Part shown: piece after piece, positions 52,753 to 62,778 of the stretch
Layout: every line of letters begins with the position of its first letter
Numbering within the stretch: position 1 is the first letter of the stretch
Assembly: GCA_023374025.1 (NCBI GenBank)
Contig: SIJG01000071.1
Location: 615,959-679,958 of the forward strand
DNA: 64,000 bases
Reading direction: 5' to 3'
From: Heterodera schachtii
Taxonomy: Eukaryota; Nematoda; Chromadorea; Rhabditida; Heteroderidae
Notes under the pieces: model-generated
The model's input: only the letters and a program-made list of their open reading frames with translations
What the model was told of the DNA's origin: nothing
Databases searched by the model: none
Made by a program: the position numbers and the translations under genes

Positions 52753-53219
52753 GGTAATACTGGGGTTTGTTCCCCCCCTTTTTTGGCAAAAAATTTTCAG
52801 AAATTTTAATGTCATAAAAACAAGTTTCCTGGGTTTTTCGAGGTCGCTGATCACGAAACCGACATCCATTTCGGCCAATTCCGAAACCCGGGCCCGAATT
52901 CGAACAAAAAGTCGAAATTCCAAATTTTCGAATTTCGCATTTTTGGTTCAAAATCGGTTTAAAGATCTTTTATTGCAGAATTGATGGTTTTCAGTTTGTT
53001 TTCGTATTTTTAAACCGATTTTGAACCAAAAATGCGAAATTCGAAAATTTGGAATTTCGACTTTTTGTTCGAATTCGGGCCCGGGTTTCGGAATTGGCCG
53101 AAATGGATGCCGGTTTCGTGATCAGCGACCTCGAAAAACCCAGGAAACTTGTTTTTATGACATTAAAATTTCTGAAAATTTTTTGCCAAAAAAGGGGGGG
53201 AACAAACCCCAGTATTACC
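52753..53219. mobile_element. 467-bp foldback MITE, youngest GGTAATACTG copy
   Basis: Two nearly identical inverted halves of about 220 bases start GGTAATACTGGGGTTTGTTC. CAAAAATG flanks both sides (52745-52752, 53220-53227), a perfect 8-bp target duplication. The arms encode the same 50-codon frame on opposite strands, a by-product of the palindrome. High arm identity suggests recent movement or gene conversion between arms. Confidence 0.93.
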
Positions 53220-53335
53220 CAAAAATGGCCAAAATCGGCTTTTTCTGCCGTGTCAATTTCCCTTGGGTCACTTCATTCACAAATAAATTGTTATCTATAT
53301 ATATAAAAAAAATGGGGGGTTTAAATATTCAGATG

Positions 53336-53483
53336 CTCTAATAGCCTGCAAAATTCCAAAAATTTCGTCAATTTTGAACAAATTTATGGCCAAATAGCTT
53401 GGAAAATTTGGTTTTTGAACTCTTCTGGCCATAACTTTTTTGAAGCATAACGAAATTTTTCGAAATTTTGCAGGCTAATAGAG
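53336..53483. repeat. Small inverted-repeat element
   Basis: CTCTAATAGCCTGCAAAATT at the left is matched inverted at the right with one mismatch. Internal arms extend with AAATTTCG. No target duplication found. Probably another MITE relic. Confidence 0.55.
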
Positions 53484-53627
53484 TACACTTAGGGCTCTCG
53501 AATGATAACAACAGTGTTGGATTTGGTTGACAAAGAAAAAAGTTATAGCCAAAAACTTGGGCTCGTACGAAAAAGAGTCCGACCCCTTCTTTTCACAGTT
53601 TCTAACCCCGAATTCAAAGTTAACCTC

Positions 53628-53789
53628 GGCTCTAATGCACTTTATGAGTCCAATCAGAGTTTTTGAGTCCAATTAAGCGCAAATGTTGGGGCGCAAATGT
53701 GGGGTAAGCTGCATTTGGTGTAATCGGACTCATAAACTCTGATTGGACTCATAAAAAATTCGATTGGACTCATAAAGTGCATTAAAGCC
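53628..53789. mobile_element. 162-bp MITE, GGCTCTAATGCAC family
   Basis: Shorter relative of 51248-51610: GGCTCTAATGCACTTTATGA against GACTCATAAAGTGCATTAAA plus GCC. Flanks TTAACCTC and GTTACCTC (53620-53627, 53790-53797) match at six of eight bases, an aged target duplication. Confidence 0.75.
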
Positions 53790-53873
53790 GTTACCTCTTG
53801 TAAAAAATTTAGTCGGCGAAGGAAGGGCTTGGGGAGGGGGGGGGATAGAGAAATTAATGCAAATTGAAATAAA

Positions 53874-54145
53874 GACTCGCAAAAATGGGCCAAATTTGGT
53901 GGACAAAAATATCCCAAATTGGCTGGACATCATTTTCTGTTTTGTCTGAATACACAATGAAATCCAATTTGGTGCCAATTCTGTCCCAAATTTGCTTGTT
54001 GAAACGGAGAAATGCAAGCACAGAATGGTCAATGTACCTGAAAAAGGGGGAAAAATTGATAACACAAATGATTGCAAAATGGTCTCTTCTGTACAGAAAT
54101 ATTTGAATTACACAATCCGAAGGATCTTAAAGCGGATTTTTTGGT
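53874..54145 (-). pseudogene. FBL-21: fragments of exons 2 and 3
   Basis: The 3' end of exon 2 (F-K-I-L-R-I, about 54113-54145) and the 5' part of exon 3 (54037 down to about 53874; Y-I-D-H-S-V-L-A-F-L, Q-P-I-W-D-I-F-V-H-Q-I-W-P) remain. Both outer parts are lost to unrelated DNA. Confidence 0.65.
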
Positions 54146-54640
54146 ATTTATGTATAGGGCCCCGACTTTTAGTGACAAAAAATCGCAAAATAGTTAACTT
54201 TATTTTTTTTTAATAATTTCTTGGCAAATATTGTTATTTTTAAACCAAAATTTTTTCAAAAAAAATATTTCGTGAAGGAATTTTTGAGAAAATTTTTCTA
54301 AGAGTTTTTAGGTCGATTTTTAGGGGTCTATTTTTGAAAAAAAAAAATTTAGGTCGATTCTTAGGGTGTATTTTTTGGTTTTTTGACATTTTTGTTAAAA
54401 ATTTTATTACAAATCTCGAAATAGTGAAAAATAGTGACAAAAAGTCAAAAAAGTGAATTTTCACTATTTTAAGTGACAAAACGCCAAAATAGTGATTTCT
54501 AGTGACGAAAAATGACGTCCAAATGAAAAAATTTTAACGCAGAAATGCGTTTTTTGAGCTCCTTTCTTCAAATCAATTAAGCAAAAAAAAAAAAAAGTTT
54601 TATCACTAGAAATCGGTGCCCTAATAATGACCGACGAAAA
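54146..54640. repeat. Repeat with TAGGGCCCCGA ends and TAGTGAC units
   Basis: TAGGGCCCCGACTTTTAGTG near 54155 faces CTAGAAATCGGTGCCCTA near 54605, resembling inverted terminal repeats. Between them are AAATAGTGACAAAA units. No matching target duplication found. No gene. Confidence 0.5.
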
Positions 54641-54795
54641 GTGCTAAAATCAAGCACTTGATTTTAATTTAATTAATTAGTAAGGTTTTCAATTGATATT
54701 AAATGTATGTTTTATTCGAACGAAAGAATCAACAACACATTTCAGACACGAGAATCAAATCCTAATTGGTGAGATCGATCATTTCTCAAATATAA

Positions 54796-56449
54796 TTATT
54801 TTCCGTTGCTCTGATCCGCTTCTTCTTTTTCGTCTGCTGGAGGCGATAATGGCCTAAAATTATTTTCATTTTTATTTTATGACAAATCAAAAATTGCTTT
54901 TGCTTCTCACCCAATGCATCGATTTCTATCATCACACAAATCAAATCGGATATAGTTCAAATTGGCACCCGAATAATTGTCATATCGCAGCTCAAATCTG
55001 ATATAGTCAAATTAGCATCCGAATTTTCGGGGGTTTTCCACTTAATTGGCGCCGTCGCCGTCTCCCCAATTGGGCACCGTTGCAACAGCCAATTATAAAT
55101 TATTTCGTCGTTGATGAATGCTTCGATCTTCAGTTTCAGTGTCAGCTTCTCATTAGTTCGTCCATTAACCAATTCAAATGGTTCAATTGGCATTATGTCC
55201 ACATAAAAATAAAGTTGAATTGTGTAACTGACCGAAGTGGTGGCACGACGGAATGTCTAAACACAAAAAGTTGGTAAAACAAAAACAAATTATAGAAAAT
55301 ATGGGGAGACGACCTCTTTGAAGTTGTTCACCCATTCGAGATTCAGTGGACCCACATAATCATCGCGATGCAATTGATTCGGCTGTCCATTTTTTGTCGG
55401 AGTGTGTAACCATTTGGTCAACACTTGGCCAACAGTTGCATTTGGTCCATCGTCAGCAATTCCATCGGGTAATAAAAGACCGGAATCGATTGAATTCAAT
55501 TGGCAAAGATCAGTGAGAATTGTTGGCGAAATGCGATGGCGCAAATTGTCCAAATGATGGGCATCTTTGAAAATCAAATTGCGAAGGTTTGTCGCAAAAG
55601 TTGGCCAAATTTCACTGGTAAAAATATCCCAAATTCGCTGGTTATCTTCGGTATGGTCATCATCATTGGACAATTCCAAATTGGTGCCCATTCTGTCCCA
55701 AATTTGCTTGTTGGATCGGAGAAATGCGAGCACTGAATGGTCAATGTAGCTGAAAAGGGGAAAAATGAAGAAGACGACCAAAACATATTTTGATTTTCTG
55801 TATAATTTTTGAAATTACTAAATCCGAAGGTCGTTAAAGCGGATTTTCTTGGGCAGCGAATGGTCCGGCAGCGGAAATGCCACGCATTTACCATCAATCC
55901 ATACAGATAGTTTCGCTTTTGGTCCAATGCCCTTGCGAATTTTCATTGTTCTCCAAATTGTCAATTCTGATTTGCCATCAAAATGCGCGTCCACTAAAAT
56001 GTCGAAACGGTCGGAAAGCAATGCCAATTTGAGTCCAAGTTGGGCATGGTCAAATGAGGGCAGAATGTCCATCCAAACGTCGCTACAAATCCAACTGAAA
56101 TTGTAAAAAAAATCGACTGCTTAATGCCATGAAAAAATGCCCAATTAGGTAGGCTCACATTTCCTCAAATTTTCTCTCCCCCCCGCCCCCCCCCCCCCCT
56201 CCCTCTTTTCTCTCTGTCGTCACTGTTTTTCTCTCCCCCTCCCTCTTTTCTCTTTCTCTCTCTTCTATGTAAATTCTCTCTTGTATCACTGTTCTCTTTT
56301 ACCTCCATTTATAAAATCGGAGAAATTTCAAATTTCCAAATTTATGTTTTTATTTTTTACATTTCTTTTTTGTGAGGGCGTCGTCGTTTTTTGACATGGT
56401 CCAAAAAGTACCAAAGAATGGTGGCACAACAGACCAACAGAAGAATCAT
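54796..56449 (-). CDS. FBL-22: F-box-like protein with N-terminal signal anchor
   Basis: Exon 1 56361-56449 begins ATG and encodes M-I-L-L-L-V-C-C-A-T-I-L-W-Y-F-L then K-K-R-R-R-P-H-K-K, a membrane segment followed by a basic cluster, ending phase 2. Exon 2 55819-56094 and exon 3 55314-55749 bring the total to 267 codons. Exon 4 from 55256 loses one base near 55008 and stops at 54957 with tail T-I-I-R-V-P-I, about 366 residues in all; the family last exon 54796-54853 is then out of frame. The exon starts just after CATTTTTCAG, a likely SL trans-splice acceptor, with ATG ten bases on. The predicted product is a type II-like membrane-anchored F-box-like protein facing the cytosol; the orientation is inferred from the basic residues after the segment. 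Confidence 0.7.
56165..56285 (-). repeat. CT-rich intron block of FBL-22
   Basis: Pyrimidine block in intron 1 matching the FBL-2 intron block at 3900-4076, with an added C run (about 56177-56200). Confidence 0.75.
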
Positions 56450-56459
56450 GGCACACCAA

Positions 56460-56805
56460 CTGAAAAATGAATTTGGCAAATGAATGAATGGAAAGGGAAG
56501 GGAAAAGCATCAAAGCGAGGGAATCCAAATGTGAAGTTTTAGCTTTTTAAAATCTTTTTTGAAACCGATTAAGTTATAAGCATTCAAAATTAGTTTAGAA
56601 ATTTTTATCTCCCAATTCTGATCCAAAATTGAACAAAAGAAAAGCAGAAAATCAGAAAAAAAGGAACAATAAACGTACAAAATTTCTGAAGACATTATTT
56701 GCAGGAACAAAATGACCGGAAAATTAGAGAAGAATGAATGAGAGAGAGAATGAAATGAGGAGGAAAAAAAGGCATTTTTATATACGAAAAAAATCGTACC
56801 AGGTG
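56460..56805. other. Upstream flank of FBL-22
   Basis: Minus-strand upstream DNA homologous to 331-795 and 4230-4620. Contains TTTATATACG-like AT boxes (reverse of CGTATATAAAAATGCC near 56770). No independent gene. Confidence 0.5.
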
Positions 56806-58100
56806 TTTTCGACAGTGATTGATTTCGACAGTAAAATATTTCGCTTTTTTTCACTGTCTGCATGTGATTTCGACAGCGAGTGAATTCGACAATAAGTGAT
56901 TTCGACAGTATTAGAAAAATTGTGAATTCGACAGTGAGTGATTTCGACAGTACCGATAATTTTTTAAAAACACGGTATATGAAAAATTGGAGACTTAAAC
57001 GAAGTGATACAGTGGTGGAAAAAATTTGTAAAAAATTTAAATTTCGACTGAAATTTTGCTGATTATTTAAAGTCTTGACTCAAACATGAAAAACCAACTA
57101 ATATAACATTTATAAATCTGAGATTATTCATACTTGTTTATATTTTTATCCTGACCAAAATTTTCTTTTACACTAACTTGATCAGATCACTCCTTCATGG
57201 TTATCGGGTGAAATAAAAACGTTAAAAATAGTGGAAATTACGAAAAAAATTCTAAGAGGTTGGGAAAATTTCCAAGGAAAATTTCGATAATCTCATTTTA
57301 ACGAGCACAAGATTTACTACCGAATTTTCTTAAATGGTAGGGCTGCGACTTGTACATAAAAAATTATTCCTGGTTGAGGCTCCAATTTTTCATATACTCG
57401 TGTTTTTAAAAAATTATCGGTACTGTCGAAATCACTCACTGTCGAATTCACAATTTTTCCAATACTGTCGAAATCACTTATTGTCGAATTCACTCGCTGT
57501 CGAAATCACATGCAGACAGTGAAAAAAAGCGAAATATTTTACTGTCGAAATCACTCACTGTCGAGATCAATCATTGTCGAAATCACACTGTCGAAATCAC
57601 TCACTGTCGAAATCAACCACTGTCGAAATCACATAGCACCGATTTATTGTACACATGAATTTATGAATATACAATTTGCATATACAAAATTGTTAATTGA
57701 AGTAAGTAATAAAAAATAAGATTTGTATGTTTTTTTTTTGCCAAAAATTTATCGTTTTACTTTTTCTATACAAATGTCTCCTGCTGGAATGTAGCCAAAA
57801 ATATAACAAATTTAGATATAAGATTCTCGAATCGTGTGGTAAAATCTGCTAACTAATGCCGTGTTTGAGTTCCAAAATTCAAATCTGCAAGCTAATAAGC
57901 AAGAATTCAAAATCTCGAACCCCTCTGCAATGTATAAGAGCTATGTTCTTTCTTATTATTTTAATTCTAAAATTTAACAAGACTTATGTAATATAGAACA
58001 ATTTTTAAAAAATAAGCTTTACTGTCGAAATCAATCACTGTCGAAACCAACACTGTCGAGATCACCACTGTCGAAAACTAACAGCACCCAGATATTTTTA
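56806..58100. repeat. Foldback repeat with ACTGTCGAAATCACTC arms
   Basis: Left arm about 56806-56972 and right arm about 57398-57560 are inverted copies, including the reach CGTGTTTTTAAAAAATTATC. Units of 12-16 bases around ACTGTCGAAATCACTC tandemly repeat in the right arm to 57640 and again at 58020-58085. Spacer 56975-57395 and 57650-58020 are AT-rich without genes. No target duplication identified. Confidence 0.8.
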
Positions 58101-58146
58101 TTTCAAATTTAATATTTTTAAAAGCATAATAATAAAAAGCAGTTAT

Positions 58147-61100
58147 CTAATTGTCTGCTTCTTTCACAATGAAATCAATGGTCAATTTCACTTTGTCCGC
58201 TTCTTTGTCGTAAAAGCCTTTGCTCTGGTCCATCAATTCCTTAATTGTCCATAATTGATCAATTATTTAATGGAGTTGACCAATTACCACTCACCGTAAA
58301 AGTAATGAAATTTGAGAATCCCGATTTGTTCGACAGTTCGTTAAAAATTTGACCACTTAAATCTCTGCTGAAATCCGCCATATCGCTTTTTTGTGAAACA
58401 ATTCGAAGAGTTGCCGAACATTTGAAACTCCAATTGTTTGCTTAAAGCAATCACAAATTTATAAAATTATATTTGAAGTATTTAAAACCAAAAATTAAAT
58501 AATAATAAAAATATTTCGGCAAATTAAATATTTTATTTGTACATATATAAAACTTATTGTAGCCTCAGACAGTTCCCACTAGAGATCGGCTACGGGTCGG
58601 GCCCGCATACGGGTTTTTACGGAGTAAGGGTTTTCTGGGGTTTTAGTCCGTAGTCCGTATGGATGCCTAGTCCGTTGTCCTGGTCCGTATTTTTTCAATT
58701 TGCCGATATCTAATTCTCACTATCACTAATTTTTAAATGTAATTGAATTGAATTGCTTACCCTGAATATCGGTCCAAGATGATGAAGTCCACCCCTCCAA
58801 ATAGAAAGGTTTTGCTTCTCTTCTCCCTTAACATTCAAAATTCAATGCTAATTTAATTGACAAACACATAAGAAAAGTAAAATTTTCTATCGAAAAAATC
58901 TTCCAGATAAAATTTTTTTTTTTTTGGCATTTTAGTGAATAAAAGTTATAATTGTTCAATTTTTAAAATTAATTAATTCAAATTGCACCTTTTTCTGCAG
59001 CAGCAGACCAAAGGTAAAAGCCCAACCATTTCTGATCAGTGCTTTCATTTTTTGAATTTATTTGTGCCATTATTTTCCATGGAAATTCTTTGATATAAAG
59101 TACAGATTCGCTAAAACGTCCTGCTCCAAAGGGTTCTCGTGCAAATTCCGACAGATTTTCAATTTCCATTTTAATTGTCCCTTTTGATTCGTAAAAAATA
59201 TGTTTTTCCCTTTCATTTTGCACAGTGAGATCAATGGCCAACGTCACTTTGTCTCCCTCTTCGTCATATAATCCTTTGTCCGGGTCCATCAATTCCTTAA
59301 TTGTCCATGATTAGACTCACAAGGGAACTTTCCGAACTGTAACCACTCAGATTGACTTTAAAACTACTTTATCCTGTAGAGCATGGTCGATTTGCTATAG
59401 CCAATTTTCGGCTATTTTGGCCCTGACCCCCAAACTGATCAGGAAAAAAGTGATCAATTGAAAAAACCAGCAAAAATTCGTTTATTTAATGCTTTTTCCT
59501 TGAATTTTTAAAAATATAAGTAGCCTACCCATAATTGATTAGTTTATAAAAGTTTAATTGTCACTTACCGCAACCGAAATCAAATTTCTGAAGGCCCATT
59601 CATTCATTTTACTGCTTAAAACGGCTTCATCGAATTTCCCCGTTAAATTCGCCGCTCCATTCTTTTGCGAAACAATTCGAAAGGTTGCAGAACAAACGCA
59701 GCGCCAATTTCCTTTTCAATATTAATTCATTATTATTTTTTAATTACCATTTAATTTGTACCATTTTTCGAAGCAACGCAACAGAGGCCCAAGCGCAACC
59801 ATTTCTCATCAGTGCTTCCATTTTTCGATTTTGTTTGTGCAAATATTTTCCATAAGAGTCCCTTTATTGGCACAATTTTGCTATATTCCGAACAGAACAC
59901 TGTGCCAAATTCCGATGCTTTTTCAATGTCCATTAAAAGTGTCCATTTTGTCCAAATTCGTCCATGGCTCGGAAATTGCAGTGGGTACGGTAGTCCATGG
60001 GATATAACGGGGAAATTTGTTCGACTTTGGTACAGTTCAACACCGATCGCTTCTTCCGCTGTTAACACACCGGAGGGAACTGAAAAAATAGTGAGTTGAT
60101 TTACTTGGGCTCGGGAATTTTTGGATTTTCAGGTCATAATCCCAAAAACCAGTAATCATTAAAGAAAATTCAATGTCCTTAATTAAATGAAAATAAATTT
60201 TGATTATTGATCAATTAATTTTTAATGATAATGAATTCATCCGATTATCGGGAAATTGGCAAAGATATAACATATAAAAATTGAAACTATATTTCTTTTT
60301 ACTAATTTTCTCCCAAAATTGCATTTTCTTGATGAAAGGGAAGCGAATTTTGAACAATGCCGGTCCGAGCATTTGACGGAGATTCTGTGCTGAACATTTA
60401 ATGGCCTTTTCATGGCATTTGGCGTCAGCCCAACGGAGTGCCGAAAAACAATTAAATTTAATAAATAATAATAAATTTTATATTTTCATTAAATGATTGT
60501 AAAATAATTTTTACTGCTTTCCAAATTGAAATTTCTTCACTGATTTGCAATTGGTCACGACCCAAAATTTCGCACAATAATTTTTGGTCAATTTGCAAAA
60601 ATGCCTCTGATTTTATCAATGTTTCCGCATTTTCATCGATGTAAGCCAAACAACGATGGGAAAAGTCCTAAAATTAAAAAATTATTTCAGATAAAAATGT
60701 TAAAATTCGACTATATCAATTAGCAATTCTTTTCTCTCTCACCTCCAAATCGAAAAGTCGAGTCTGGGCAAAAGCCAAGAAAACATTGCGCAGTTTTGAG
60801 ATAGGAAATTCCAAAGATGGGCCGACCAGGCCAGGGATGTTGTATTTTTTGGCTAATTAAAAATAAAATATTTTTATGAAATTTATATTGAAAAAAATTA
60901 CCGGCGTAAAGCACGGCCATCGCATTGTATCCGTTCAAATCGCCCAAATCACCCGAGTAAATGAAACTCAACATCACTTGGAATGCTTCTGGTTCAACAT
61001 CGGGCACTTCTACGGCCATGGGCTTATTAGGAGAGGCTAATGGAAGAATGAAAACAAATTAACAGAGACTAATTGGAGAAATAAATCTTTATTCATTCTT

Positions 61101-61864
61101 TTTCATATTTTGTTTAAAATTACAATTTTTTGCTTTTGCATTCTTTGAGTCGAAACGGAACATTGCCTCAAATACGTCGGAAGCATTCTTCAAAATGAGT
61201 TTATGGGCTGGTAAAAGCTTGAAAGAATAAAAAATATATTCAGCATAATGATTCTTTTTCAAAAACATATACAGGACTGAAATTTTTTTTAGTAAGTATA
61301 AGTTTATTATTTTTTGTCGTTTTAATCAGTGATCACGAATTTGACATCCGTTTGGGAACACTTGTCAAGTAAATAAATAAATAAATTTTGAGACGAATTT
61401 TTATGAAATTTTTCATTTCTTAGGGGAATATTTCTCAATTTTTGGTCAATCTTTAGGGGTATATTTAAAAAAAAATTTGGGAACGATTCTTAGGGGGTGT
61501 GTTTTCGTTTTTATTGCATTTTTGCTATGAAATTTCTGGAAAAAGGCTAAAATAGGTGCTAAAATTCGAAAGTTCCAAAATAGGTGCTAACCCCCTCCCC
61601 CGTTTTAGGTTTTTTAGGTGCTAACTAAGTCACTCTAAATCAAAAATTATTCAGAGAAAATTGTGTTTTCCGTGCTTCTATCATCAAGTACAATCTGCAA
61701 AAAAAGGTTTAAACCCTAAAAATCCGGACTCTAATTACAAGTAATTTATTTTTAATTACAAAACTCACTTCTTCGTATTCGCCACCCACCAAAAAATGCA
61801 CATCCGCATACTCACCCGTGATCAACATCAGCTTCGTCCATTTATTCCCTGGTGATTCGGCCAT
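58147..61864 (-). CDS. BTB-BACK-MATH-MATH protein, 577 residues
   Basis: Likely CUL3 ubiquitin-ligase adaptor: BTB binds CUL3, MATH binds substrates. Exons: 61769-61864, 61124-61217, 60902-61036, 60743-60852, 60515-60667, 60303-60441, 59762-60079, 59569-59711, 58989-59295, 58295-58440, 58147-58239; the total, 1734 bases, is 578 codons without a stop. BTB about 15-125 (A-D-V-H-F-L-V, P-A-H-K-L-I-L-K, F-E-A-M-F-R, F-I-Y-S-G-D-L, A-K-K-Y-N-I-P-G-L). BACK about 145-245 (C-L-A-Y-I-D-E-N-A-E-T-L, A-L-R-W-A-D-A-K-C). Two MATH modules about 250-420 and 420-577, each with C-S-A-T-x-R-I-V-S-Q-K and E-L-M-D. The exon 6 acceptor reads CG instead of AG at 60442-60443; otherwise junctions are GT-AG. The start is the first ATG before A-E-S-P. 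Intron 9 (58441-58988) holds a GTCCGTA-rich repeat. Confidence 0.82.
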
Positions 61865-62778
61865 GGTAATTTTAATAGGGCTATAAGTTATATGGACTAA
61901 AAAAAAGTGCAAAATATGGATACGCGAAACATAGAAAAAAAATCCGAAAATGATAAATGACCAATATGGTAACGCGTAAAATAAGAATGTTAAAATTTAT
62001 TTTAAAAATTATAATATTGACTTAAAAAACCAAAATATCAAAAAAACCATTATATGAAATTCAAATTTTTTGCTTTTTTAAACGTTAGCATAAATACCGG
62101 GTTTGAGCAAAGTTCTAAAAATGAACTTTTTTGTAAAAAATATGTAAATGATTTGACAAAAAGATTTAAAGAGATAAGAATTTTGTAATGCTATTTGACA
62201 ATTTGTTCATTAATTAATTCATAACTTTCTTTTTTGGCATGCCCCTGCTATTCGACCATTTTTCTCATCTGTCAAATAAATGGACAATGAACGGACGGCG
62301 GCAAAATTCTCATCATTAAAAAAATGGGTAGGTCAAATTGAACGAAACGGCACTTTGTTCTGCGGCTAATTTATTTTTCTTTGATCAGTCAAATCCATTA
62401 AAATATTTTGCAGTTTTGACAGGTCAATGTGCCCTACTCCCCAGTTGAATTTAGGGTTTTTTATTGTATTTTTTTTCCTGAAGTAATTGCATTTTATACT
62501 TTTTATAAGTCTAAGTTTAGTCAAAACAATCAAAAAGATTACTTAAAAATTAATCAAAATGATTCAAAACAATTTTTAAATATAATTTTTTTTTTCAAAC
62601 GAAAACGAGAGTACGAAAATGGTCATACGAAATGAGGGCTAGGCCTGTCGGATCTGTACCTTTTTAAAGATTTGTACTTTATTTTGGGTGCCTTATCTTA
62701 AAATTTGGGTACTTGTTATTATAAATTCAAATTTTTTTCAATTTGTTTTCATAACATAATAAATAATTAATTATCAAA
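61865..62778. other. Divergent intergenic between two BTB loci
   Basis: Begins with a CCATATTT-type relic (AGGGCTATAAGTTATATGGA near 61876). The rest is AT-rich. Being between divergent genes, it should hold both promoters, but no motif stands out. Confidence 0.4.

Noticed and set aside
52703..53341. Two near-identical 82-106 codon ORFs on opposite strands
   Set aside because: They are the two arms of one palindromic element, not genes.
57400..58090. Regular ACTGTCGAAATCACTC repeats that look like a CRISPR array
   Set aside because: Unit and spacing are irregular, there are no unique spacers of constant length, the arms are inverted elsewhere in the element, and the genome is eukaryotic.
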